From Rhodovulum sp. (GTDB lineage: Bacteria; Pseudomonadota; Alphaproteobacteria; Rhodobacterales; Rhodobacteraceae), in assembly GCA_020637615.1 (NCBI GenBank), contig JACKKC010000003.1, positions 62,001 through 126,000 on the forward strand: a stretch of 64,000 bases of DNA. The letters run 5' to 3'. The first letter of the stretch is position 1, and each line of letters starts with the position of its first letter. Below are positions 31,767 through 41,238 of the stretch, in pieces. The position numbers and the translations under genes are program-made. The notes beneath the pieces were generated by a model, which made no database searches, was not told the origin of the DNA, and saw only the letters and a program-made list of their open reading frames with translations.

Positions 31767-34397
31767 ATGGCTTCCGCGAAGCAGAATTGGCCGAGGTACG
31801 TCGTGCTCAGAGTCACACCGCAGATCTCTTCGCTGTCGAGCGAGACCTTCACCCGCCGGATCGTGATGCCGATGGCCGGCATGATCGTCGTGGCCGTCGG
31901 GCTCGTGCTCGCCTTCGTCGTCGTCAGCGCCGATGGGCAGAACCGGCTCGAGGTTAGCTCCTCCACGAAACTCGCGGAGACCGCCCTCAATGTGAACCAG
32001 CGGCAGATGGGCCGGAACCTGCGCGACTACGCCGTCTGGGAGGACGTCTATCACAACCTGCACGTCAACGTCGATTTCGACTGGGCGGCGACCGACGGCA
32101 ATGTGGGCGCGAACATCTACGAAGGGCTCGGCTACGAGATGGCCTTCGTCATCAACCCCGAGGGCGAGACGACCTATGCCGTGATCGACGGCATTCCCCA
32201 GAAGGCGAACGCGCTCGACTTCCTGCCCGAGGGCCTCGACGGGCTGATCGCGGCCGGCCGCGCCCAGGTCAAGCCCGTTGTCAGCCTGCTCGAGTCGGGA
32301 TCCGACGTGCTCATGGTGGCCGTCAATTCCATCCTCCCGCCCTCGATCGACAAGGCGACCACCGATCCAGCCTCCCTCTCGATGCTGATCTTCGTCAAGC
32401 AGCTCGACGAGACCTTCCTCACGCGCATGGGCGACGAATACCTGCTCGAAGGGCTGCACATCGTCCGCGATCCCGCGCTCCTGCAGCCGGCTTCGGTGCC
32501 GTTGATGGATTCCGCGGGAACGATCCTCGCCTATCTGACCTGGACGCCGGCGACGCCCGGATACGAGCTGCTGAGCCTGCTCCTGCCGCCGCTCGGGATC
32601 GCGATCCTCATCCTCGCGGCCTTCGCCTGGCAGGTGGTCAACAATGCCCGGCGCTCCACCAGCGCGCTCGAGGATTCCGCCCGCGTCGTGGAATCCTACG
32701 CCCAGACGCTTCAGGAGAGCGAGGCGCGCTTCCGCGACGTCGCCGAGGCCTCCTCGGACTGGATCTGGGAATGCGATCCGGACCTGCGCCTGATCTATTT
32801 CTCCGCCCGCTTCTCCGAGGTCACCGGCATCTCGGCGGCCAGCGTGCTCGGCAAGCCGCTCGAGCAGTTCTTCTCCAGCGACAGCGAGACCGACGGCTGG
32901 GCCCAGCTCCTGGAAGGCACGCACGAGCATTCCACCTTCCGCGACCTGCGCTGCTTCTACCGCGACGTCTCGGGCAACAGCCGCATCTGCCGCCTCGCGG
33001 GGCGCCCGATCTTCGACGCCACGCGCGGCTTCATCGGCTACCGCGGCACCGCGACCGACATCACCGAGGAGGTCGAGGCCCAGGCCCGGGCCAACCATCT
33101 CGCCCTGCACGATGCGCTGACCGGCCTGCCGAACCGCGTGCTGTTCCGCGAGCGTCTCGACGGCGCCTTCGAGGGCAAGCGGCGCGACACCCAGTGGATC
33201 TCGGTGCTCTGCCTCGATCTCGACCATTTCAAGGAGGTCAACGACACGCTCGGCCACGGCTTCGGCGACGCCCTTCTGGTGAAGGTCGCCGAGCGGCTCC
33301 GGCTCTGCGTCCGCCCCGGCGACACCGTCGCGCGGCTCGGCGGCGACGAATTCGCGATCATCCAGGTCGGCGTCAACGGACCGGACGAGGCGGCCGCCCT
33401 CAGCCTGCGCATCGTCGATATCATCAAGGAACCCTTCATCATCGAGGGCCAGGAGCTGCACATCGGCGTCAGCATCGGCGCGGCGGTCCCCGACGAGACG
33501 AACAACGATCCCGACAAGCTGCTCAAATGCGCCGATATCGCGCTCTACCGCGCCAAGCAGACCGGCCGCGGCACCGTGCGCTTCTTCGAGCCGCGGATGG
33601 ACAACGAGCTGCAGGCGCGCAAGTCGCTCGAATACGAGATGCGGCACGCCCTCGGCCGGGAAGAATTCGTGCTCAACTACCAGCCGCTCATCGACCTCAG
33701 GACCCAGCGCGTCACTGCGGTCGAGGCCCTGCTGCGCTGGCATCACCCCGAGCACGGGCTGGTCTCGCCCGAGATCTTCATCCCGATCGCCGAGAAATGC
33801 GGCCTGATCACCCCGATCAGCGAATGGGTGCTGCGCACGGCCTGCACCCAGGTGCTGAAATGGCCCGACCTCCGCGTGGCGGTGAACCTCTCGCCGGTGC
33901 ATTTCCGCAGCCGCGAGCTGATCGACACCATCAAGTCGATCCTCAAGGAGACTGGCCTCGCGCCCGAGCGGCTCGAGCTCGAGATCACCGAAAGCGTGCT
34001 CATCAAGGACACCGCCGCGGCGCTCGACATCCTCAATGCGCTCAAGGCGCTGGGCGTGAACATCGCGATGGACGATTTCGGGACCGGGTACTCGTCGCTG
34101 GGCTATCTGAACTCCTTCCCCTTCGACAAGCTCAAGATCGACCGCTCGTTCATCTCCAGCCTCGAGGACCAGGAGAAGTCCCGCGCCATCGTCCGCTCGG
34201 TGCTGTCGCTCGGCGAGAGCCTGCAGATGACCATCACCGCCGAAGGCGTGGAGAAGATCGAGCAGGTCGAGTTCCTGATGCGCGAGGGCTGCCAGCAGGT
34301 ACAGGGCTATTACTTCGGGCGCCCCGTGCCGGCGCGCGAGCTGACGGCATTCCTGAGGAAGTGGAAGGGGTTCGGGATCGAGAACGCCGCAGCCTGA
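31767..34397 (+). CDS. CHASE4-PAS-GGDEF-EAL cyclic-di-GMP enzyme
   Basis: An 876-residue membrane receptor controlling cyclic di-GMP. TM1 (about 32-53) and TM2 (about 262-284) bracket a periplasmic CHASE4-like sensor (VWEDVYHNLHVNVDFDWAA). A PAS domain follows (about 318-440). The GGDEF domain (about 445-605) has intact GGDEF at 525-529 and an inhibitory-site RPGD five residues before it. The EAL domain (about 625-865) keeps EALLRW, EITES, DDFGTGYSSL, KIDRSF and AEGVE. Both halves look catalytically competent. It leads an apparent operon with a PLP decarboxylase 30 bases downstream. Confidence 0.9.
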   Translation: MASAKQNWPRYVVLRVTPQISSLSSETFTRRIVMPMAGMIVVAVGLVLAFVVVSADGQNRLEVSSSTKLAETALNVNQRQMGRNLRDYAVWEDVYHNLHVNVDFDWAATDGNVGANIYEGLGYEMAFVINPEGETTYAVIDGIPQKANALDFLPEGLDGLIAAGRAQVKPVVSLLESGSDVLMVAVNSILPPSIDKATTDPASLSMLIFVKQLDETFLTRMGDEYLLEGLHIVRDPALLQPASVPLMDSAGTILAYLTWTPATPGYELLSLLLPPLGIAILILAAFAWQVVNNARRSTSALEDSARVVESYAQTLQESEARFRDVAEASSDWIWECDPDLRLIYFSARFSEVTGISAASVLGKPLEQFFSSDSETDGWAQLLEGTHEHSTFRDLRCFYRDVSGNSRICRLAGRPIFDATRGFIGYRGTATDITEEVEAQARANHLALHDALTGLPNRVLFRERLDGAFEGKRRDTQWISVLCLDLDHFKEVNDTLGHGFGDALLVKVAERLRLCVRPGDTVARLGGDEFAIIQVGVNGPDEAAALSLRIVDIIKEPFIIEGQELHIGVSIGAAVPDETNNDPDKLLKCADIALYRAKQTGRGTVRFFEPRMDNELQARKSLEYEMRHALGREEFVLNYQPLIDLRTQRVTAVEALLRWHHPEHGLVSPEIFIPIAEKCGLITPISEWVLRTACTQVLKWPDLRVAVNLSPVHFRSRELIDTIKSILKETGLAPERLELEITESVLIKDTAAALDILNALKALGVNIAMDDFGTGYSSLGYLNSFPFDKLKIDRSFISSLEDQEKSRAIVRSVLSLGESLQMTITAEGVEKIEQVEFLMREGCQQVQGYYFGRPVPARELTAFLRKWKGFGIENAAA

Positions 34398-34427
34398 CCT
34401 ACGACATTTTCGATTTGGGATTTTGAA

Positions 34428-35672
34428 ATGAGTACGCCTGCCACTCTTTCAGCCGAGGAAGCGCAAGATTCCGCGCCCCTCCCCTACCTCGGTCGGCTTC
34501 GCAGCCAGCCGCGCCCGGCGATACGGACGCGCTCCGAGCCGGTGCTGCTCGACACCTTCGCGAGCAGCGAGGCGGTGGTCGCGGATCTCCAGCCCGCCGA
34601 GCCGGTGTTCTGCTTCCTTCCGGCCGAGCTGCGCGCGGCGGCGCGGCGCTTCGTGGCCTTCCCGGGCCGCGTGCTCTACGCGGTGAAATGCAATCCGCAC
34701 CCCTTCGTGCTGGAGACGCTCTACCGCGAGGGCATCACCGATTTCGACGTGGCCTCGCTCGACGAGATCAAGCTGATCGGGGGTCTCTTCGAGAAATCCG
34801 CCGGCCAGTTCTTCAACAATCCCGCCAAGACCCGGCCGGCAATACGGGTCGGCAGCGAGGAGCACGGCATCCGCTTCTACACGGCCGATTGCACAGAGGA
34901 GGTGGAGAAGATCCTCGACGAGGCCTGTCTCGACGACGACCTGATCGTCGCCGTGCGGCTCGCAACCGCCGCGAAGGACGCGCGCTACACGCTCACCACC
35001 AAGTTCGGCGCGCCGCCCGACGAGGCCGTGCGCATCGTGCAGATGATCAAGGCGCGCGGGATCAAGGCCGGCGTCTCGTTCCACGTCGGCTCGCAATGCC
35101 TCAACCCGAAGTCGTTCAGCACGGCGATCTCGCTGTCGGGCAAGGTGATGCGCAAGGCGGGCGTCCCGATCAGCGTGCTCAATGTCGGGGGCGGGTTTCC
35201 CGCACCCTATCCCGGCGACCGCCTCCCCGACATCAGCGCCTATTTCGCGAATGTCATGCAGGGGCGGCGTGACATCGACCTCCCCCCGAGCTGCATGCTG
35301 CTCTGCGAGCCGGGGCGGAGTCTCGTCGCCACCGCAGGCCGGGTGATCGTCCAGGTCGTCGTGCGCCGGGACCGGGCGATCTTTCTCAACGACGGCGTCT
35401 TCGGCACGCTCCAGGAGCTCGTCAGCCCGCTCGAACGCCGCCCGGTGCGGGTGATCCGCCCTTCGGGGCCGGTCTCCGACCGGCTGATGGAGTTCAAGAT
35501 CTTCGGGCCGACCTGCGATTCCAACGACGTGCTCGGGGCGCCCTTCCTGCTGCCCGCGGACACCCGCGAGGGAGACTGGATCGAGGTGGACATGATGGGC
35601 GCCTACAGCCTCTCGATGCGCACCCGTTTCAACGGCTTTCACACCGACCGCATCGTCGCGGTCGCATCCTGA
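34428..35672 (+). CDS. Type III PLP-dependent ornithine/lysine-type decarboxylase
   Basis: A 414-residue fold-type III decarboxylase, probably making putrescine or cadaverine. PLP-site motifs are VLYAVKCNPHPFVL (Schiff-base lysine), SFHVGSQCLNP, LNVGGGFPAPYPGD, LLCEPGRSLVA and, from the partner subunit, FGPTCDSNDVLG followed by GAYSLSMRTRFNGF. The catalytic cysteine in PTCDSND is present. The substrate (ornithine, lysine or other diamine precursor) cannot be separated by eye. It lies between a cyclic-di-GMP enzyme and a DMT exporter on one strand. Confidence 0.88.
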   Translation: MSTPATLSAEEAQDSAPLPYLGRLRSQPRPAIRTRSEPVLLDTFASSEAVVADLQPAEPVFCFLPAELRAAARRFVAFPGRVLYAVKCNPHPFVLETLYREGITDFDVASLDEIKLIGGLFEKSAGQFFNNPAKTRPAIRVGSEEHGIRFYTADCTEEVEKILDEACLDDDLIVAVRLATAAKDARYTLTTKFGAPPDEAVRIVQMIKARGIKAGVSFHVGSQCLNPKSFSTAISLSGKVMRKAGVPISVLNVGGGFPAPYPGDRLPDISAYFANVMQGRRDIDLPPSCMLLCEPGRSLVATAGRVIVQVVVRRDRAIFLNDGVFGTLQELVSPLERRPVRVIRPSGPVSDRLMEFKIFGPTCDSNDVLGAPFLLPADTREGDWIEVDMMGAYSLSMRTRFNGFHTDRIVAVAS

Positions 35673-35699
35673 CCCATTCGCCCAGCCGGGAGTCAGACC

Positions 35700-36647
35700 A
35701 TGCCTTCGTTCCGCTCCTTGGGTTCCGGTTGCTCGAGCCGACTCGTGCCGAGCCTCATCGGTGCGGTCGGCGTGGTGCTCTGGGCCGCGGAGACCACGCT
35801 CATCACCTTCACCACGGCGATCCCGCCGGTGCAGACGGTCGGGCTCGCCTTCGTCTTCGCCGCGCTCCTGTCGCCGATCGTCTGGTGGCTGACCGGCTCG
35901 GGGCCGCGCGAGGCCTTCCGCCTGCCGGCTTCCGTCTGGCTCATCGTCGTGGGCGCGCTCGTCGGCTACCACGCCTGCATCTATTACGCGACCCAGAAGG
36001 CCCCTCCCGCGGCGGCGGCGCTGCTACAGGGCACGACGCCCCTGATGATCGTCCTGGGCTCGGCGCTCCTGCCCGGCGAGCGCCTGCGCTGGTGGCATGT
36101 GGCGGGTGCGACCTTCGGCCTCGGCGGCGTGCTGATGCTAATCGACGGCGGCGGCGAGTCGCCGGGAAGCTGGCCGGACGCCACCTTCTATCTCAGCCTG
36201 ATCGGCATCGCCGCGGCGCTCTGGGGGCTCTATGCGATCGTCTCGCGCAGCCAGCCCGACGTGCCCACCTCGGCGCTCGGGGTCTTCTACGCCGCTTCCG
36301 CCGCGATCTGCCTCGCCGCGCATGGCGTGCTGGAGAGCTGGGTGACGCCCACGCCCTCGGAATGGGCGGCAATCGCCGGGCTCGGCATCCTTCCCATGGG
36401 GCTCGCGATCTATTTCTGGGACTTCGGCATCAAGCGCGGCGACATCCAGGCACTGGGCGCCTTCGCCTATGTGGAGCCCTTCATCGGCGCGATGCTCGTG
36501 GCGCTCTTCGCCCAGGGCTATCTCGATCTCTCGCTGCTCCTGCCGGGGATCCTGGTGATCGGCGGCGCCGTGCTCGCGAGCGCCAGCCTCTGGAACAGCG
36601 AGGAGCCGGACCCGGGCGCCGCCGCGCTGGAGCCCTCGCCGGAATAG
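35700..36647 (+). CDS. DMT-superfamily (EamA) transporter
   Basis: A 315-residue transporter of the drug/metabolite superfamily: ten membrane helices in two EamA repeats (about 20-150 and 170-300), with the AALLQGTTPLMIVLGSALLPGERL and AYVEPFIGAMLVALF motifs. Such proteins export amino acids, amines or other metabolites. Its position 27 bases after the decarboxylase suggests that it moves the substrate or product of that enzyme, for example a polyamine; this is inference. The ATG has GGGAG about six bases upstream. Confidence 0.82.
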   Translation: MPSFRSLGSGCSSRLVPSLIGAVGVVLWAAETTLITFTTAIPPVQTVGLAFVFAALLSPIVWWLTGSGPREAFRLPASVWLIVVGALVGYHACIYYATQKAPPAAAALLQGTTPLMIVLGSALLPGERLRWWHVAGATFGLGGVLMLIDGGGESPGSWPDATFYLSLIGIAAALWGLYAIVSRSQPDVPTSALGVFYAASAAICLAAHGVLESWVTPTPSEWAAIAGLGILPMGLAIYFWDFGIKRGDIQALGAFAYVEPFIGAMLVALFAQGYLDLSLLLPGILVIGGAVLASASLWNSEEPDPGAAALEPSPE

Positions 36648-36685
36648 CCTCCTCCTCCGCGAACGCAGCCCCTGCCGCGCCCCGG

Positions 36686-37690
36686 TCAGCGCCCGAAGGC
36701 GTATTGCGTGTGCTGGCGATAGGTCTCGCCGGGGCGCAGCAGCGCGGAGGGAAAGCCGGGGTGGTTCGGCGCGTCGGGCCAGACCTGTGGCTCCAGCGCG
36801 ATGCCCGCGAAGGCGCCGATGCGCCGGCCGTCGACGCCCGGCACCGGCACGTCGAGCAGGGCGCCGTCATAGACCTGCAGGCCGGGCTCGGTGCTGCGCA
36901 GTTCGAGGCCGACGCCCGAGGCCGGGCTGGAGAGACGAGCGACCGGACGAAGCGCGCCGCGCGCCTCGGCGATGCAGTAATTGTGGTCGATGACCGGGCC
37001 GCCGCCGTCGGGCTGGCGGATCGGCCGCGGCGACCGGAAATCGAACCTGGTGCCCGCGACCGGCAGGACGGCCCCGGTCGGGATCATCTCCGCATCCACG
37101 GGCGTGTGGCGCTCGGCCAGCACCTGCAACCGGTGGTCGAGCACATCGCCGCTGTCGTCGAGCACGAAATAGCTGTGATGGGCGAGGTTGCAGAGCGTCG
37201 GCCGGTCGGTCGTCGCCTCGTAGACGATATCGAGCACGCCCCCGTCGCGCAGGCCGAACGTGGCGCCGATGGCGATGCGGCCGGGAAATCCCATATGGCC
37301 GTCGGTCAGCACGATCTCGAAGCGCGCCGAGGCGGCATCCCGTCCGACCAGCCGCCAGAGCCGCTTGCCGCAGCCGTCGCTGCCGCCGTGCAGCGCATGC
37401 TTGCCGAGATAGTTGCGGTCGAGCTGGCAGGCCCTGCCTCCGATCACCGCGCGGCCATGGGCGATGCGGTTGGCGCAGCGGCCGGCGGTGGCGCCGAAAT
37501 GGCGCGAATGCGCGAGATAGGCGCCGATATCTGGCAGGCCCAGGATCAGCGCCGGCCCATGGCCGTCCAGCCGCAGGTCCTGCAGCACCGCGCCCCAGGT
37601 CAGGACGGTCGCGCTCAGCCCGCCCCCGGTCAGCCGGACCGCCTCGACCTCGCTTCCGTCAGGCAGGCGCCCGAAGGCGGTCACGTTCAT
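36686..37690 (-). CDS. Aldose 1-epimerase (mutarotase)
   Basis: A 334-residue galactose-mutarotase-family enzyme interconverting alpha and beta sugar anomers. It has the AGRCANRIAHGRA segment, the histidine region NLAHHSYFVLDDSGD (commonly NLTNHSYFNL) and the catalytic glutamate in GIALEPQVWPDAPNHPGFPS. Its ATG overlaps the preceding oxidoreductase gene by four bases. It is the last gene of the five-gene sugar operon that starts at the PfkB kinase, so it probably readies the imported sugar for the isomerase or dehydrogenase. Confidence 0.87.
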   Translation of the reverse strand: MNVTAFGRLPDGSEVEAVRLTGGGLSATVLTWGAVLQDLRLDGHGPALILGLPDIGAYLAHSRHFGATAGRCANRIAHGRAVIGGRACQLDRNYLGKHALHGGSDGCGKRLWRLVGRDAASARFEIVLTDGHMGFPGRIAIGATFGLRDGGVLDIVYEATTDRPTLCNLAHHSYFVLDDSGDVLDHRLQVLAERHTPVDAEMIPTGAVLPVAGTRFDFRSPRPIRQPDGGGPVIDHNYCIAEARGALRPVARLSSPASGVGLELRSTEPGLQVYDGALLDVPVPGVDGRRIGAFAGIALEPQVWPDAPNHPGFPSALLRPGETYRQHTQYAFGR

Positions 37691-38817
37691 CCCACACGCG
37701 CCGCGCTTGCCGCCGGCGCGGGATCGGCGCGAAGCTCGATCGGCTTCCGCTGGCGGGCGCTCGCCTCGGCGGCCTCGCCCACCAGCACCGACCAATAGCC
37801 GTCGACCAGCCCGACCTCGGGCGCGCCCTGCCCGCGGCGCACCAGGTCGAGGAAGCGCTGGTGCTGGTAGAAGGTCGAGCCGTGATGGTCGCCGGCGCGC
37901 AGGATCTCCTCGTCCACATGCACGATTTCGCGCCGCTCCGCCTTCTCCAGCCGGTCGGAGATGGCGATCTCGGCATGGCGCTCGCGCCGGTCGCGGGTGA
38001 AGCGGGACGGCCCGGGCACGAAGGCATCCACCCGGGCCCTGTCGCCGGTCACCGAGATCACCTCCTGCCAGTAGCTGCCCTCGGCGAACATGCAGAGATC
38101 GAGCATGGCGCGCGTGCCGTTGTCGAAATCGATGGTCACGAAGGCATTGTCGAGGATGTCGGGCTCGACATCGGCGTAGCGCTCCTCCTTGTGGTTCACG
38201 TCCGCCCCGGCAGAGGCATAGACCCGCACGGGGTCGGCCCGCAGCACCAGCCGCATCAGGTCGAAGAAATGGCAGCATTTCTCGACCAGCGTGCCGCCGG
38301 TGCGCGCGTTGAAGCGGTTCCAGTCGCCGACCTTCTTCAGGAAGGGGAAGCGGTGCTCGCGCACCGACATCATCCGGGGCGTGCCGGCGGTCCCGGCATG
38401 GACCTCCTGGATCAGCCGCGCCACCGGCGGCATGTAGCGGTATTCCATCGCCACCCAGACCGGCGCCGCGCGCCCCTCGGCGAGCCGCATCAGCTCGCGG
38501 CATTCCGACGCGCGGATCGCGAGCGGCTTCTCGCAGATGATCGGCCGGGAGGTCGCCAGCACGTCCTTCATCATCGCGAAATGCAGGTCGTTCGGCGCGG
38601 CGATCAGATAGGCGTCGCAGAGATCGGCCGCGAGCATCGCCCGATAATCCTCGAAAGTGCGGACCGGCCCGCCGGCCAGATCCGCGGCCAGCGCCCGCAT
38701 GCCCGCGTCGGGATCGGCGAGCGCGGCGACCTCGGCCCCCTCCAGAAGCGCGACGTTGCGGATATGCTCCTGCCCCATCATGCCGGCGCCGACGAGGCCG
38801 TAACGGATCGTGCTCAT
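37687..38817 (-). CDS. Gfo/Idh/MocA family sugar dehydrogenase
   Basis: A 376-residue NAD(P)-dependent oxidoreductase. The nucleotide fold is IRYGLVGAGMMGQEHIRN; the catalytic lysine is in IICEKPLAIR; the conserved C-terminal block is GGTLVEKCCHFFDLMRLV. Relatives oxidise inositols, glucose derivatives or other polyols. Four-base overlaps join it to the mutarotase and to the isomerase gene (ATGA at each junction), so it is part of a tightly coupled catabolic unit. The exact substrate is unknown. Confidence 0.87.
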   Translation of the reverse strand: MSTIRYGLVGAGMMGQEHIRNVALLEGAEVAALADPDAGMRALAADLAGGPVRTFEDYRAMLAADLCDAYLIAAPNDLHFAMMKDVLATSRPIICEKPLAIRASECRELMRLAEGRAAPVWVAMEYRYMPPVARLIQEVHAGTAGTPRMMSVREHRFPFLKKVGDWNRFNARTGGTLVEKCCHFFDLMRLVLRADPVRVYASAGADVNHKEERYADVEPDILDNAFVTIDFDNGTRAMLDLCMFAEGSYWQEVISVTGDRARVDAFVPGPSRFTRDRRERHAEIAISDRLEKAERREIVHVDEEILRAGDHHGSTFYQHQRFLDLVRRGQGAPEVGLVDGYWSVLVGEAAEASARQRKPIELRADPAPAASAARVG

Positions 38818-40193
38818 GCCTGTTCCACGAGATTGATGACGGGAAGATCGAAACTCGTCGCGAGGCGCGCGAGCGCCGCGGCATGGTCGCCGTAGGCGAG
38901 CGCCATGTGATGCTCGAGCCCGCTGTCGATGACCCGCGACAGCACCGCGCGCGCCGGCGCGTCGAACCGGAGCGTGCCGGAGGTGCCGGTGAACGCCATC
39001 GGGCGCTCGAGCATCTCCCCGGTCGCGAGCACCAGCTTCGGCACGCCGCGGGCCTGGCTGAGGCGCAGGAAGGTCACGCGCCCCGGCCTGAGCGGGAATT
39101 CGTAGAGCAGCGGCATGCGGCGGTTGGTGTGGATCGTCCCGCGCGCCGCGGTACCGGCCATCGAGCGCGGCGCCTGGCCGCAGTGCCAGACCACGGCGCT
39201 GTCGTCCTCCGGGTCGAGGTCGACGAGATCGACGAGGAAGACCGGCGCGTCGGCGATGCGCTGCAGCGCGAGCTGGCTCAGCGCGCCCCAGACATCGGCC
39301 TCGCAGGCGCAGGGCACGCGCGCCTCGCCCTGCATCGCCACCGGGCCGCAGACCGCGCCGCCGTATTCGGTGAAGGCCTCGGGCCAGCAGCGGATCGCGA
39401 AGGCGTCGAGATCCCGGCGCGCGCGGATCTGGTCGAGCGCGAGCTTAAGGCGCAGCGAGCGGTCGAGCTCGGCCTGGTCGAGCGCGTCGACCCCCGCGAG
39501 CCCGGCCGCAATGCCGGCGCGCAGCGCCGCGACCGGCGCAGGATCGGCGGCGCGGGCGGTCTCGAAGAGCTCGGCGAGCTCCAATTCCTCGACTTCGGCG
39601 CCGAAGCGGCGCGCGACCTCCGCGGCATCGTAGCGGCAGGTGTCGAAGCCATCTGGCGCGGCGCCGATGCGGGCGATGCGCAACCCGTCGAGGATCGGCT
39701 CCGGCAGCGGCTCGGCCGCGGCGGAGGCGCCCTCGATCGGCGCGACCGCGCGCGCGCCGGCGAGCAGCGCCGCCAGATCGGCCTCGATCCCAGGCGCGTC
39801 GGGATCGGCGTAGAGCCACCCGAAGCCGCGCCGCCGCAGCCCGAGCGCATGGCTCGCGAGATTGAGCCCGCAGAAGGCATTGAGCCGCAGCCGCCCCCCT
39901 GCCCGCGGCTCGCGCGGCGCCCAGATCGCCAGCGGCGCCTCGACTGCCCCGGCGACCTCGGCGACGAAACCCGCATCGGTGAAGGTGACCTGCGCGACGA
40001 GCACGAGATCCGGCGCCCCCGCGCGCAGCGCCTCGAGCGCGGCACGATTGGCAGCGGCGTCCATCAGGAGGCCGCGCGACCCGAGGATCTCGTGCCCGGT
40101 GGCATCGAGCCGGGCGAGCATGCCCGCGAGCTTTTCTTCGGCGAGACCGAGGTCGAAGGTCGGCCGCGCCAGGGCCAGAAGGCCGATCCTCAT
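38814..40193 (-). CDS. L-fucose/L-arabinose isomerase-like protein
   Basis: A 459-residue protein resembling the fucose/arabinose isomerase superfamily, which convert aldoses to ketoses with a divalent metal. Visible blocks are RCWPEAFTEYGGAVCGPVAMQG (a substrate and metal region), VWHCGQAPRSMAGTAA and SGLEHHMALAYGDH near the end with the His/Asp cluster. The N-terminal third is more diverged than in classical FucI. The start is the ATG giving MRIGLLALARP; the longer frame upstream lies in the aldolase gene. It sits between the aldolase and dehydrogenase genes, suggesting isomerisation before phosphorylation. Confidence 0.75.
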   Translation of the reverse strand: MRIGLLALARPTFDLGLAEEKLAGMLARLDATGHEILGSRGLLMDAAANRAALEALRAGAPDLVLVAQVTFTDAGFVAEVAGAVEAPLAIWAPREPRAGGRLRLNAFCGLNLASHALGLRRRGFGWLYADPDAPGIEADLAALLAGARAVAPIEGASAAAEPLPEPILDGLRIARIGAAPDGFDTCRYDAAEVARRFGAEVEELELAELFETARAADPAPVAALRAGIAAGLAGVDALDQAELDRSLRLKLALDQIRARRDLDAFAIRCWPEAFTEYGGAVCGPVAMQGEARVPCACEADVWGALSQLALQRIADAPVFLVDLVDLDPEDDSAVVWHCGQAPRSMAGTAARGTIHTNRRMPLLYEFPLRPGRVTFLRLSQARGVPKLVLATGEMLERPMAFTGTSGTLRFDAPARAVLSRVIDSGLEHHMALAYGDHAAALARLATSFDLPVINLVEQA

Positions 40194-40194
40194 G

Positions 40195-41238
40195 TCACAT
40201 TTCCCCGTACCCGTGACGGAAGCTCGCATCGGCCGGCACGAAGGCGCGCCCGTCGCCGCCGAAGACCGGATGGGCGTGCCAGGGCGCGGCCTCGGCATCG
40301 GTCAGCGCGTTGAGTTCGGCCATGTAGGCGCTGGCCTCTCCGGCGAGATCGGCGCGCATGCGCTCCCAATCGGGGAAATGGCCGAAGGCGTCGAGCCAGA
40401 TGGCGCGGCCGGCGAGATAGCCCGAGGCCCCGGCGCGACAGGCATGGGTCAGGATGTTGCGGAACGCCGCCTTGCCCGCGCCGGCCGAGAGCATCACCCA
40501 GGGGCGCCCAGCGAGCCGGCCCATCTCGTCGAAGGTGGCCTGCACAGCCTCCCAGCCCTCCCCGCCGACGCCGGGCACCGCATCCGCCGCCACCGGGCTC
40601 TCCAGCTTGAAGACGTCGACGCCGTAGTCGGGCCTGGCGAATTCCTCGACCGAAGCCAGCACGTCGTCGGCCTTCTTGCCCGCCATCTCCACGTAATCCT
40701 TCGTCTGATTCGCATCGCTCGCCAGCGGGAAGACGAGAAGCTCGAACAGGAAGGGGATGTCGTAGCGGGCGCAGGCCGCGCCGATGCGCTTCACGAAATC
40801 CTGCTGATGGGCGTTGATCTCGGCATCGGCATCGGGCCGGTACCAGGCCAGCACCTTGACCGCATCGCCGCCCATGCGCTTGATCTTGTTCACGGACCAG
40901 TCGTCGATCTCCGACGAGCGCCGTCCCGCGCCGCCATCCACGAAGATCGAATCCTCGAGCGTCACGATCAGGCCTTTCGCGGGAGAGAGATCCGCGAGCC
41001 CCACCGGGACCGCAAAATGCGGGTCGAGCAGCATGGCGCTCGACTGGTCCTGCAGGGTCTGGACGAGGAGCGCCTTGAAGCGGGCGACATCGGCGAAGGG
41101 CGCCTCGGCGGTGCCGTAATGCTTCGCGATCGGACCCTTGATCGGCGGGCGCTGGTCGACGGCGGTCATCTTGAACCGCCCGTTCGCGTCGGCCATGCGC
41201 CGCATGCCCCAGAGTTTTCCCGCGCTCAGTGCCATCAT
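40195..41238 (-). CDS. Class I aldolase of the LacD/YihT (tagatose-bisphosphate aldolase) type
   Basis: A 347-residue aldolase-like TIM barrel. Family marks are GKLWGMRRMADANGRFKM followed by AVDQRPPI at the N-terminus, GLIVTLEDSIF, AVKVLAWYRPDAD, PFLFELLVFPL, and VDVFKLESPVAAD, whose lysine is the likely Schiff-base residue. The family splits ketose-1-phosphates or 1,6-bisphosphates, and also 6-deoxy-6-sulfofructose-1-phosphate in the YihT branch. Two adjacent ATGs exist; the first is used, five bases after AAGGAG. Together with the kinase and isomerase it completes an Embden-Meyerhof-like route. Confidence 0.8.
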   Translation of the reverse strand: MMALSAGKLWGMRRMADANGRFKMTAVDQRPPIKGPIAKHYGTAEAPFADVARFKALLVQTLQDQSSAMLLDPHFAVPVGLADLSPAKGLIVTLEDSIFVDGGAGRRSSEIDDWSVNKIKRMGGDAVKVLAWYRPDADAEINAHQQDFVKRIGAACARYDIPFLFELLVFPLASDANQTKDYVEMAGKKADDVLASVEEFARPDYGVDVFKLESPVAADAVPGVGGEGWEAVQATFDEMGRLAGRPWVMLSAGAGKAAFRNILTHACRAGASGYLAGRAIWLDAFGHFPDWERMRADLAGEASAYMAELNALTDAEAAPWHAHPVFGGDGRAFVPADASFRHGYGEM

